Shown one piece after another: positions 1 to 9,079 of a DNA stretch of 40,115 bases. The DNA comes from Candidatus Hydrogenedentota bacterium (GTDB taxonomy: Bacteria > Hydrogenedentota > Hydrogenedentia > Hydrogenedentales > CAILVY01): assembly GCA_903837785.1 (NCBI GenBank), contig CAILVY010000238.1:1-40115 (forward strand), written 5' to 3'. Each line of letters opens with the position of its first letter. The first letter of the stretch is position 1. The notes under the pieces were generated by a model. It was not told the DNA's origin. It saw only the letters and a program-made list of their open reading frames with translations, and searched no databases. Position numbers and translations under genes: made by a program.

Positions 1-1986
1 GAAGCCCTTCTGGTTCTCCGTGTAGTACTCCGAGCGCAGCATCTTGCCGATGTCGTGATAATAGGCGCACACACGGGCGAGCAACCCGTTGGCCCCGATG
101 GCGTCGGCGGCGGCCTCCGCCAACTGCCCGAGCATGAGGCTGTGCGCGTAGGTCGCCGGCGCCTTGATCGCAAGCTGGCTCATGACTTCGTTGTTGAGAT
201 CGGAATACTCGAGCAACTGAATGTCCGTCGTGACGCCAAAGAGCCGTTCGAGCGGCGACAGGATGCCCGGGACCACCAGCAGGCAAAGAAAGCCGTTCAG
301 GCCGATCAACGTGAAACGCCGCAATGCGGCCTCGCTCAGCATCGAGTCCGTGGCCAGCGAGATGGCCGCGATGGCGAGCAGGCCGACCGCCATGGCCTTG
401 AGCGACGCGGCCGCCATGTCGCTGCGGCGCCGCACTTTGAAGATGCTGAACACGCCGGCCAGGGACATGGCGCTGCCCACCACGAGCAGCCGCCAGTCAT
501 AGCCGTATTGAACCGAAACCAGCGCGGCCGTGAGAAAACTGAGCATGGCGGCCAGGCGCAGATTGACCAGAATGGCGAAGAGGATGCCGGCCGCCGCCAC
601 GGGCAGCACGAATCCGGAAGGTTCGAAATAGGAGACAATCCGGCCGGCGATAAGCATGGCGCTCATCAGCAGGAGGGCGAGATTCGTCTGAACCGCCACC
701 TCGTCCGCTTCGACGCCGGGCGCAAGCGCGGCCGACCGGAAGAGGCAGAGCATTGCCAGCCCGACGAAGATCATATAGGCAAAAACCGTCCCGAACACGC
801 GCTTGCCCGGCTTCTGTTCGCTGTCCAGCAAGGCCAGATAATTCTTGACGTCCGTGCGGGACTGCTCGGTCCAGCGTTTGCCGCGGTCCTGAATGATCTC
901 GCCCGCCTCGATCTTCTTCGGCACGGAAGCGACCGCTTCGCGGGCGCGCTCGCGCGCCTGAGCGGTCGATACCGGATCGAAACGCAGCGTGGGAATCAGC
1001 TCCGGCTTGGCCATGGCCATGGCCGCCTCGTGAAGCTTCGCCCACTCGGCCGGCCGTTCCGTGTCGCGCGCGGCGCGTTTCGCCGTCTCCAGGAGCCGGT
1101 CGCCCAATGCCTCCAGGGCGGCCGCGGGATCGGGCACCTCAGCCCAGGGCACCTCATTGCTGACCTGTTGATCCGCGAGCGGCGTATCGCGAAGCACGAC
1201 GACGCTTTGACCGCCGCCGCCGGCCTGCGCGGTGTCCCGCACGCCCAGCATGAGCACATACTCGAGGCTTTCCGCCGCCAAATCGTTGAGCCGGTCCCCG
1301 TACGTGAAAACCGGCCGTTGCGGCGGTTCCGGATTCAGCGCCGTGACCGGCAACGGCGCCTCGGAATTCGCGTCCTTATTCTTCTTCTGCGTCGCGGCGG
1401 CGAATTGCCGTTGTGGGAGCGAGTTGAGGTCGGGTGTCAGCCACAGTGCCAGCGTGGCAGCATCGGGCATGTCCTTCCAGGCAGGACTCTCCTTGATCGC
1501 TGCCGCAAATCCCGCGACCGCCCCCGCGACCACTTCTTCGACCGGTTCTGCCGAGGTGGATTGGCGGAGCGCGTCAAAGACCGCCTTGGCCGCGGCGTCG
1601 CGCTGCTCGTTGAGACGCTCGAGCCGCGCCCGTAACGTCTTGAGCTGGCCCTGCACCCGGTCCCGATCCACGCGGAAATACTCGGGCGCCTTGGCCATGG
1701 CGGCGTCCCTCGCCTCCTTCGTGGCCTGGACATCGATGCTCTCGAAGTAGAACTCGGCGCGGATTTCCTGCTCCGCCACCTTGGACGTGTCAATGTCGCT
1801 CGGGAGAATCGCTTCGCGCCGGGACTCCCGTGTCAGCGCCAGGACCATCACGCAAAACGCCAGCACCCGCACCAGCCGCTGCACGCGCTTCTGCGACGGA
1901 GGAAGCGGTTCCTGCGCAAGATCCTGCCCCAGTTTCTGGGCGAAATACCCCGTGCGGGGCTTCTTCTGGCCAATCCGTCCGATCAT
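1..1986 (-). CDS. 7TM-HD family membrane phosphodiesterase (PgpH/YqfF-like), 3' end outside window
   Basis: The frame is open from an ATG at 1986 to the window edge, giving 662 residues without a stop. An N-terminal membrane segment lies at about residues 38-52. A long extracytoplasmic region follows, then a block of hydrophobic helices (about 393-575), then the start of an HD domain with the motif YYHDIGK (His644-Asp645). The sequence stops 17 residues after that Asp, so most of the HD domain lies off the window. This order (7TMR-HDED, 7TM, HD) is that of PgpH/YqfF proteins, which in Firmicutes hydrolyse cyclic di-AMP. That activity is family knowledge and untested here. The start codon overlaps the phoH stop as ATGA, which suggests translational coupling. 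In many bacteria ybeY comes next, so I expect it just beyond position 1. Confidence 0.92.
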   Translation of the reverse strand, partial: MIGRIGQKKPRTGYFAQKLGQDLAQEPLPPSQKRVQRLVRVLAFCVMVLALTRESRREAILPSDIDTSKVAEQEIRAEFYFESIDVQATKEARDAAMAKAPEYFRVDRDRVQGQLKTLRARLERLNEQRDAAAKAVFDALRQSTSAEPVEEVVAGAVAGFAAAIKESPAWKDMPDAATLALWLTPDLNSLPQRQFAAATQKKNKDANSEAPLPVTALNPEPPQRPVFTYGDRLNDLAAESLEYVLMLGVRDTAQAGGGGQSVVVLRDTPLADQQVSNEVPWAEVPDPAAALEALGDRLLETAKRAARDTERPAEWAKLHEAAMAMAKPELIPTLRFDPVSTAQARERAREAVASVPKKIEAGEIIQDRGKRWTEQSRTDVKNYLALLDSEQKPGKRVFGTVFAYMIFVGLAMLCLFRSAALAPGVEADEVAVQTNLALLLMSAMLIAGRIVSYFEPSGFVLPVAAAGILFAILVNLRLAAMLSFLTAALVSVQYGYDWRLLVVGSAMSLAGVFSIFKVRRRSDMAAASLKAMAVGLLAIAAISLATDSMLSEAALRRFTLIGLNGFLCLLVVPGILSPLERLFGVTTDIQLLEYSDLNNEVMSQLAIKAPATYAHSLMLGQLAEAAADAIGANGLLARVCAYYHDIGKMLRSEYYTENQKGF

Positions 1987-2843
1987 GTGCCCGTGGCGCT
2001 CCCCGCGGACCCGCCCTGCTCGGCCGAGTCCGCTTCATACGCATCCACGATCCGTTGCACGAGCGGATGCCGCACCACGTCCCCCTTGTTGAGATACACA
2101 ATCCCGATGCCGGGCACGCTGCGCAGAATACGCCGCGCTTCGACGAGCCCCGACTTCTGCCCCTTTGGCAAATCGACTTGGGTGATGTCGCCCGTAACGA
2201 CCGCCCGGGAACCCTCGCCCAGGCGCGTCAGAAACATGAGCATCTGATCCGGCGTCGTATTCTGTGCCTCGTCGAGGATGACGAAGGCCTGCTCGAGCGT
2301 GCGGCCGCGCATGAACGCCAGCGGCGCCACCTCGATCCGCTCCTCATCGAGGAATCGGCGCACCCGGCCCATGTCGACCATCGAGTACAGGGCGTCATAG
2401 AGCGGGCGGAGGTAAGGGTTGACCTTCTCCTCGAGGCCGCCCGGCAGGAAGCCCAGGCTTTCGCCCGCTTCCACGGCCGGCCGGGTCAGGACCAGCCGCT
2501 TCACCTGTTTGCTGAGCAGCGCCGAAACCGCGGCGGCCATGGCAAGATACGTCTTGCCCGTGCCCGCGGGACCGATCACGAGCGTCATCGAATGCGAGAG
2601 AATCGTTTCGAGGTAGTGCTTTTGGCCGTGCGTGCGCGGGCGGATGTGAATGTCGTCGCGCAGCGAAGCATTTTTCTCGGCCAGAATCTCGCTGGGATTG
2701 GCGTGATGCCGGTTGCGCGCGGAGGCGAGCGCGTAGTTCACGTCGGCCAGGGACGGCGTATGGCCGTTGCGCACGGCGACAAGCATGTCGCGGAGAAGGC
2801 TGCGGACCATGTTGGCCTCGTGCTCTTCGCCCACGATGACCAC
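1983..2843 (-). CDS. phoH: PhoH-like ATPase
   Basis: PhoH/YbeZ-family P-loop ATPase, associated with RNA metabolism and, through YbeY, with rRNA processing. Counted from a GTG at 2843 (286 aa), Walker A GPAGTGKT is at residues 91-98, and the Walker B-like motif VILDEAQNTT and the segment GDITQVDLP follow. The GTG start is the first conventional one, but homology-like sequence continues upstream in frame (EILLNNQEEAIKLLGRNG and onward), matching the KH-like N-terminus of PhoH. No ATG, GTG or TTG exists between 2843 and an in-frame TAG just upstream of about 2975. The real start may therefore be a CTG at 2966, or another rare codon, giving about 327 aa, the usual family length. The stop overlaps the next gene by 4 nt. 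Confidence 0.93.
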   Translation of the reverse strand: MVIVGEEHEANMVRSLLRDMLVAVRNGHTPSLADVNYALASARNRHHANPSEILAEKNASLRDDIHIRPRTHGQKHYLETILSHSMTLVIGPAGTGKTYLAMAAAVSALLSKQVKRLVLTRPAVEAGESLGFLPGGLEEKVNPYLRPLYDALYSMVDMGRVRRFLDEERIEVAPLAFMRGRTLEQAFVILDEAQNTTPDQMLMFLTRLGEGSRAVVTGDITQVDLPKGQKSGLVEARRILRSVPGIGIVYLNKGDVVRHPLVQRIVDAYEADSAEQGGSAGSATGT

Positions 2844-3007
2844 TTTGGCCCCCCGATCAACGATGCGAACCTGGGCTTCATCCTGGATCCGCTTGCGCAG
2901 TTCGCCGTTCCTGCCCAGCAGCTTGATGGCTTCTTCCTGGTTATTTAGGAGAATCTCGTGACTCAGTGTTGATCTTGCGTCCTATGTTGGCCCCTCGAGC
3001 CCCCGCC

Positions 3008-3334
3008 TCAGGGTTTGGAAGGCGCGGCTGGGCCGCCCGCGGGCGGCGTCTTCTCGATCCGGTAGACGGTTTCACCGGGCCGCACCAGATTCTTGATGCG
3101 GCGCAGCGCGGCCTCCTTCTCGACCGGATCCTTCCCCAGGCCTTCTACCTGCTGCCGTGACCCGTCGATCGCCTTGCTGAGGGTGTCCGCTTCCTGCTGG
3201 GCCGCGCGCACCGACTCCTCGCTGCGCTGATAGGCGTGATAACGCCCCCAAAGATCACGATGCGCCCAATAGGCCGCGGCCAGCGCCAGGGCCAGGGCGA
3301 ACGTCAGCCAATATAACTTGCGGCCTTTATTCAT
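3008..3334 (-). CDS. FtsB/DivIC-type septum formation initiator
   Basis: Small bitopic protein of 108 aa. A short basic N-terminus precedes one membrane helix (about residues 8-23). A coiled-coil stretch rich in Glu, Gln and Arg covers about 30-75, and the segment KNLVRPGETVYRI covers about 81-93. This order and the RPGE-type motif are those of the FtsB/DivIC family, which links FtsL and FtsQ in the divisome at the inner membrane. The Pro/Ala-rich tail is not conserved in general. It lies 50 nt after enolase, the same arrangement as in many bacteria where ftsB follows eno. A 13-bp hairpin (3341-3371) sits directly in front of its start codon. Confidence 0.85.
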   Translation of the reverse strand: MNKGRKLYWLTFALALALAAAYWAHRDLWGRYHAYQRSEESVRAAQQEADTLSKAIDGSRQQVEGLGKDPVEKEAALRRIKNLVRPGETVYRIEKTPPAGGPAAPSKP

Positions 3335-3340
3335 GATGGC

Positions 3341-3371
3341 ATTCCGGGGAGGCCTTCCGGCCTCCCCGAAT
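3341..3371 (-). promoter_or_regulatory. Hairpin in the eno-ftsB intercistronic leader
   Basis: Two arms, GGCCTCCCCGAAT-type and its complement, pair over 13 bp with one bulged base and a 4-nt loop. On the transcribed (minus) strand the loop reads GGAA. The hairpin ends 6 nt before the ftsB ATG and no T-run follows, so it does not look like an intrinsic terminator. It covers the only purine-rich Shine-Dalgarno-like sequence (GGGGAGG). Folding could therefore limit ftsB translation, or protect the upstream eno mRNA from 3' decay. The structure is seen; the role is inferred. Confidence 0.45.
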
Positions 3372-3384
3372 CTGGTTCCTTATT

Positions 3385-4698
<1,314 letters not shown>

Positions 4699-4705
4699 TC
4701 ACTAC

Positions 4706-4734
4706 AGTGTATCGCACCCTGCAACGCGGTGCAA
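4706..4734 (-). promoter_or_regulatory. Sigma-70-type promoter of eno
   Basis: On the minus strand, TTGCAC (4734-4729) and TACACT (4711-4706) are separated by exactly 17 nt. It starts about 10 nt after the stop of the upstream membrane-protein gene and ends 35 nt before the eno ATG. It likely drives eno, ftsB, phoH and the 7TM-HD gene. Confidence 0.65.
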
Positions 4735-4743
4735 GCGCCTTTG

Positions 4744-5553
4744 CTACCCTTTCCACGGGAAAAAGAAGTCCCGGAACCCGCGGTTCAAGTAGTCGTCTTC
4801 TTCATCTTTGAAGTCTATCCGAAGCGGTGTATCCGTCTGCCCGAGGGCGCGATGCGCCTCGAGGGCCGCGTACTTCCGCGATAGCATCTCATAGCCGCTC
4901 GAAACCAGCACGATCAGCGGCGCGAGCGAAAAAAACATCAACACGGGCGGCAGCAGGCTGCATCCCGCAAGGAGCGCCGCGTGGGCCGCCAAGCCAATGC
5001 AAAACAACGGGTTGTCCAGCACCAGCAGCCCGCTCAGGCGCAGGGTCGGCCAAAGGCCTTCCTTCTTCTGCACGAGCGCGGGCATCACCAGCAGCGCGGT
5101 GAACGCCACGAATGCCAGGCACCACAGGGCCAAGGCGCTCACTGCATAGCCGAACCACGGCACCGCTTCGCCCAAACGCGCCGCATAAAACCAAATGCTG
5201 GTGCTCAGGCAACACCCAGCCGCCACATAGGCCAGGCCGAGACCGATGGCCCGGCCCGCGTAGAGCCGCAGTCCGCGGAAGAACGTCCGCAAGGAACCGT
5301 CGCGAGTGTCAATCAACTCCTTCGCCATGTGCGCGATGGCCGCCGCCTCGACAGGCAACACCACGCCGAACACCAGCACGAGCATGGGCACGCCCAGCAG
5401 CAACATCATCGCCGGATCCCCGGCCGCCACCGCCGCCCAGGCCAGGCCCAGCGGAAACAGGAGCGCCAGCATGCAGAGCAGGTTGGCCGCCAGCAACTTC
5501 CCGAGGTGGTCATAACACACCCAGAACGCCATCTTAAGCGTGCGGCTCAGCAT
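4744..5553 (-). CDS. Polytopic membrane protein, DUF624/YesL-like
   Basis: 269 aa with about six hydrophobic segments: roughly residues 18-42, 48-70, 100-125, 133-160, 185-200 and 200-222. The general pattern resembles DUF624/YesL membrane proteins, whose function is unknown, but I cannot confirm membership by eye. The cytoplasmic tail is unusual: after an acidic patch it ends in the motif DDYLNRGFRDFFFPWKG, which looks like a conserved docking segment. There is no clear Shine-Dalgarno site before the ATG at 5553. The eno promoter begins 10 nt after its stop, so it is a separate transcription unit from eno. It lies 100 nt after the SurA-like gene and may be read from that promoter. Confidence 0.75.
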   Translation of the reverse strand: MLSRTLKMAFWVCYDHLGKLLAANLLCMLALLFPLGLAWAAVAAGDPAMMLLLGVPMLVLVFGVVLPVEAAAIAHMAKELIDTRDGSLRTFFRGLRLYAGRAIGLGLAYVAAGCCLSTSIWFYAARLGEAVPWFGYAVSALALWCLAFVAFTALLVMPALVQKKEGLWPTLRLSGLLVLDNPLFCIGLAAHAALLAGCSLLPPVLMFFSLAPLIVLVSSGYEMLSRKYAALEAHRALGQTDTPLRIDFKDEEDDYLNRGFRDFFFPWKG

Positions 5554-5653
5554 AAGGAACGCGCGGCTTGGCGCGGCGATTCGAGGCGCCTTGCCTGCTT
5601 CATCGAGTGCCGCGTCCCCATGCGCTTATCCGTGCCTGCCTGCTCATTTCCGC

Positions 5654-6622
5654 CTAGAGGAATTCCCGGACCCGATTTCGCTTCTTCAACTCGTCCATCC
5701 ATACGCGGTAACGCTCATCCGCGTATTGCGCGCGGAGCCGCGGTTCAATTTCGGTGCGGGCGTCTTCATAGGCGAGCTGGCCGGCGGCCTGCCGCTCGTC
5801 GGCTTTCAGAATCTGGAATCCGAACTCGGTCTCAATCACGTCACTGACCTCGCCGGGCGCCAGCGCGAAGGCCGCGGTTTCCAACGCGGGCACCAGATCG
5901 CCCCGGGCCACCCAGCCCACCATGCCGCCTTCGGGCGCGTCCGGACCCTTCGAATATTGCCGCGCCAGCGCGCCAAAGTCCGAGCCCTGCAGAATCTCGT
6001 CACGCAAGGCCTCGAGGCGGCCCTTCACTTTCGCGCTCTCTTCGGGCGATGCGGCGGCGGGCAGGAAGATCCGGCGCAGCCGCACCCGATCCTCGCGCGA
6101 AAACTCCGCGGCGTGCGCATCGTAGTACTGGCGCATGTCCGACTCCGAGATGACCGCCTCCTTCTCCAACTCCTTGCGCTTGTGCATGCCCATCGAGATC
6201 GCCAGCAGCTGCTTGCGAAGCCGGATGCGGAAATCCCCCATCGTCTCCCCCGCCTCATCCAGCATCTTGGCGAACTCTTCCGGCGTGCCGTACTGCTTCT
6301 GGATCTTCTCGAAGCGTTCCTCGATGACTTTGTCATCCACTTTCAGCCCGGCCAGCTCGGCCTGGCGATAGAGAATCTTCTGTTGAATCGCCTGGTCGAG
6401 CGTGTCGCGAATCGCCTTGTCCACCTCCGCCTGAAGCGCCTCTTGCGACGTGGCCTGCGTCCGAAGATTCGCGACCAGCGGCGCTATCTCGTCCATCAAC
6501 TCACTGTGCAGAATAACCTCATTGCCCACCGTGGCCACCACGCCGTCCACCAAGTCGCCATAGACGGCCGGCGCGCAGCCCGCAGCCAGCGCCAGTACGA
6601 GTGCCAAACGCAGCGTTTTCAT
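5654..6622 (-). CDS. SurA/PpiC-type peptidyl-prolyl isomerase (periplasmic chaperone)
   Basis: 322 aa from the ATG at 6622, chosen because GGGAAGG lies just upstream and a signal peptide (MKTLRLALVLALAAG) follows directly. The mature protein opens with VDGVVATVGNEVILHSEL, the usual start of SurA N-terminal domains. A helical chaperone region runs to about residue 190. One parvulin (PpiC) domain covers about 195-300, with GPDAPEGGMVGWVARGDL and FGFQILKADE. Such proteins help outer-membrane proteins fold in the periplasm, implying a diderm cell. The stretch LAAGC could be read as a poor lipobox, but cleavage after VYG is equally plausible. Its own promoter is at 6676-6705. Confidence 0.9.
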   Translation of the reverse strand: MKTLRLALVLALAAGCAPAVYGDLVDGVVATVGNEVILHSELMDEIAPLVANLRTQATSQEALQAEVDKAIRDTLDQAIQQKILYRQAELAGLKVDDKVIEERFEKIQKQYGTPEEFAKMLDEAGETMGDFRIRLRKQLLAISMGMHKRKELEKEAVISESDMRQYYDAHAAEFSREDRVRLRRIFLPAAASPEESAKVKGRLEALRDEILQGSDFGALARQYSKGPDAPEGGMVGWVARGDLVPALETAAFALAPGEVSDVIETEFGFQILKADERQAAGQLAYEDARTEIEPRLRAQYADERYRVWMDELKKRNRVREFL

Positions 6623-6675
6623 GATGATTTGCCTTCCCAGGCCCGGTCGGAAAACACACCCAGACCACCGCCCGT

Positions 6676-6705
6676 AGCATATCACAGCAGGGCTTGGCCG
6701 CTCAA
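6676..6705 (-). promoter_or_regulatory. Promoter of the SurA-like gene
   Basis: On the minus strand, TTGAGC (6705-6700) is followed after 18 nt by TATGCT (6681-6676). The -35 box overlaps the T-tract of the preceding terminator (6704-6730). The ATG lies 54 nt downstream of the -10 box. Confidence 0.5.
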
Positions 6706-6730
6706 AAACGCCTTGCGGGGCCGCAAGGCG
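6704..6730 (-). terminator. Rho-independent terminator (second after EF-G-like gene)
   Basis: A perfect 10-bp GC-rich stem, CGCCTTGCGG (6709-6718) and its complement (6721-6730), has a 2-nt loop in the sequence; in RNA the inner pairs would open to a larger loop. On the minus strand it is followed directly by TTTTT. This is the stronger of two tandem terminators behind the EF-G-like gene. Confidence 0.75.
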
Positions 6731-6794
6731 CATCCGGCTGCACGGACCGGGAACCCCGCCGCGCTCCATTTGGAGAATGGCCGTCTGCCGGGTG

Positions 6795-6829
6795 AAAAGC
6801 ACTGGGGCGCACCGGAGGGTGCGCCCCAG
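6795..6829 (-). terminator. Terminator-like hairpin directly after EF-G-like gene
   Basis: A 12-bp stem, CTGGGGCGCACC (6802-6813) and its complement (6818-6829), has a 4-nt loop. On the minus strand it is followed by TGCTTTT. It lies 22 nt past the stop codon of the EF-G-like gene. Confidence 0.65.
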
Positions 6830-6850
6830 GAGATGCGGCTGGGCGATGGC

Positions 6851-8887
6851 TCAGGATTCTTCGCCGGCGCGTGACTTCTCGTAGGCCTCGATGATGCCCT
6901 TGGCGATGTGCTCGGGCACTTCATCATAGTGGCTGAACTTGAGGTCGTAACTGCCGCGGCCGCCGGTGATGCTGCGCAGGTCGGTCGAGTAGCGGAGGAT
7001 TTCGGCTTCCGGCACGTGCGCGCGGATGCATTGGCGCCCGCCGCCCACAGATTCCATGCCGAGAATCCGGCCGCGGCGGCTGTTCAGGCCGCCGGTAATG
7101 TCGCCCATGAATTCCTCGGGGACCGTGACCGCGATTTCCATGACCGGCTCAAGCAGGCACGGACGCGCCTCTTTGACGCCCTTCTGGATCGCCATCGACG
7201 CGGCAATCTTGAAGGCCATTTCGGACGAGTCGACGTTGTGATACGAGCCGAAGAAGAGTTCGACCTTGATGTCCACGACCGGATTCCCGGAAATGACGCC
7301 GCGCAGCAGGGCCTCCTGGCAACCCTTGTCCACGTGGGGGATGTATTGCTTGGGCACGACGCCGCCGACGATGGCGTCGATAAACTCGTAGCCCGCGCCG
7401 CGCTCGTTGGGAGCGATACGCAGGTGCACGTCGCCGTATTGGCCGTGGCCGCCCGTCTGCTTCTTGTGCTTGCCCTGCACCTCGGACTTGCCCTTGACCG
7501 TCTCCTTGAAGGCGACTTTCGGGGTGGTGGTTTCTGCTTCAACCTTGTACTTGCGCTTCATGCGGTTCATGAGGATTTCGAGCTGCTGATCGCCCATGCC
7601 GCGCACGATGTGGTCTTTGGTATCGCTGTCCCGGAAGTGCGAGAAGGTCGGATCCTCTTCCGCGAGGCGGTTCAAGGCTTCGCCGATCTTGTCCTCGTCC
7701 GCGCGGGACTTGGGCACGATGGCCAGCTTCACGAGGGACGGCGGCAGTTCGATCTTGGGCATGTGCAGTTCGCAGCCCGGCGCGCCGATGCTGTCACCGA
7801 AGTGCGTGTTCCGCAGTTTGGTCATGGCGGCCAAATCGCCGGGCCCCACTTCGCCGACCTGTTTCTGGTCCTTGCCCACGAGCATGTACAGCTTGCCGGT
7901 GCGCTCTTTCGTGTTCGTGGTGACGTTGTAGAATTCGGTGTCTGCGCGGAGCGTTCCGGTCAGCACGCGGAAGAGGGTGAGGTGGCCCACATACGGGTCC
8001 ACGACCGAACGGAAGACCTGCGCAAAGAAGGGCTCGTCGGGACTGACCTTGACCTCGACATCCTCGCCCTTGTCGGTCTTGGCAACGATCTTGCGGTCGG
8101 CGGGGCTGGGGAACGAATCGACGATAACGCCCAGAAGCTCCTTGAGTCCGAGGCCCTTGGAGACGCTGCCGGCCAGGATGGGGACGATCTTGCCGTGGAT
8201 GATGCCGTCATAGAGGCCCTTGTTCAGGTCTTCCGTGGAGAGTTCGCCGCTCTCGAGGAATTTCTCGGTGAGTTCGTCACTCGTCTCGGCCACGGCTTCG
8301 GCCATTTCCATCCGCATCATCTCGGCGTCGTCGCCCAGAACGCTGGCTTCGTTGCTGAGGATGTTCACCACGCTCTTGAGATCGGAGGCCACGCCAACCG
8401 GCACCACGAGCGGCGCGCATTGCTTGCCGTAGGTGTTCCGGAGCGCCTGCACGGTTTCCTGGAAGTTCGTGTGGTCGCGATCGAGTTTGTTCACGAGAAT
8501 CGCGCGCGGCACGTTGAACTTCTCGGCAAAACGCCAGGCGTTGTCCGTGCCCACCTGCACGCCCGTGGTGGCGTCCACGACGATCACGAGGCCGTCCAGC
8601 AACGGCACCGACGCAGCCACTTCCCCCAGGAAGTCCACGTAGCCGGGATGATCCACGAGGTGGATGCGGACGCCGTTGTGCTCGAGATGCGCCAGCTTAA
8701 GGGCAATCGAATGCTTCCGTTCGATCTCGTCCTCGAGATAATCGCAGACAGTGTTGCCGTCTTCGATACTGCCCAAGCGTCCCGTGACGCCGGCATCGTT
8801 CAGGATGCGCTCGATGAGCATGGTTTTGCCCACGCCCCCGTGACCCACGATGCCCACATTTCGCACCTTCCCAGGATCAATAGCCAT
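6851..8887 (-). CDS. Elongation factor G-like GTPase (EF-G paralogue type)
   Basis: 678 aa with the full EF-G layout: G domain, domain II (FFAQVFRSVVDPYVGHLTLF), III, IV (GGHGQYGDVHLRI onward) and V (LRYSTDLRSITGGRGSYDLK). P-loop GHGGVGKT is at residues 15-22, DHPGYVDF at 79-86, and NKLD follows. Unlike canonical EF-G, the P-loop is not AHIDAGKT. Switch I reads ERKHSIALKL where canonical EF-G has ERGITI, so the Thr that binds Mg2+ is missing there. These traits mark the EF-G-like group represented by TM_1651, whose role differs from or only partly overlaps translocation; a canonical fusA is expected elsewhere. GGAGGT precedes the ATG. A small hairpin (8913-8930) sits in the 5' leader. Confidence 0.93.
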   Translation of the reverse strand: MAIDPGKVRNVGIVGHGGVGKTMLIERILNDAGVTGRLGSIEDGNTVCDYLEDEIERKHSIALKLAHLEHNGVRIHLVDHPGYVDFLGEVAASVPLLDGLVIVVDATTGVQVGTDNAWRFAEKFNVPRAILVNKLDRDHTNFQETVQALRNTYGKQCAPLVVPVGVASDLKSVVNILSNEASVLGDDAEMMRMEMAEAVAETSDELTEKFLESGELSTEDLNKGLYDGIIHGKIVPILAGSVSKGLGLKELLGVIVDSFPSPADRKIVAKTDKGEDVEVKVSPDEPFFAQVFRSVVDPYVGHLTLFRVLTGTLRADTEFYNVTTNTKERTGKLYMLVGKDQKQVGEVGPGDLAAMTKLRNTHFGDSIGAPGCELHMPKIELPPSLVKLAIVPKSRADEDKIGEALNRLAEEDPTFSHFRDSDTKDHIVRGMGDQQLEILMNRMKRKYKVEAETTTPKVAFKETVKGKSEVQGKHKKQTGGHGQYGDVHLRIAPNERGAGYEFIDAIVGGVVPKQYIPHVDKGCQEALLRGVISGNPVVDIKVELFFGSYHNVDSSEMAFKIAASMAIQKGVKEARPCLLEPVMEIAVTVPEEFMGDITGGLNSRRGRILGMESVGGGRQCIRAHVPEAEILRYSTDLRSITGGRGSYDLKFSHYDEVPEHIAKGIIEAYEKSRAGEES

Positions 8888-8974
8888 GGAATACCTCCGC
8901 TGACGATTCGCCGCCCCGAAAACAAGGGGCTTCCCTTATTTCTAACGCTGGAAATACTGACGGACAGAACAAGA

Positions 8975-9004
8975 AGTATACAATTTGTCGCCCGGTTCCC
9001 TCAA
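8975..9004 (-). promoter_or_regulatory. Promoter of the EF-G-like gene
   Basis: On the minus strand, TTGAGG (9004-8999) and TATACT (8980-8975) are spaced by 18 nt. The leader to the ATG is about 80 nt and contains a 5-bp hairpin at 8913-8930. Confidence 0.55.
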
Positions 9005-9079
9005 CTTTGTGTTGCAGGCGCTCCCGGGTTGTATTTCCGGCGGCTTAACGGCATGCTGAACCGAGGAGGACGGGTCGCG

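Noticed and set aside
55..1635. A 526-codon plus-strand open frame.
   Set aside because: Antisense to the 7TM-HD gene, rich in Arg/Gln/His and without any recognisable domain.
9007..9035. Possible promoter of the GH8 gene (TTGTGT, 17 nt, TGTATT).
   Set aside because: Both boxes deviate from consensus in a region where such matches are expected by chance; recorded only in the GH8 entry.
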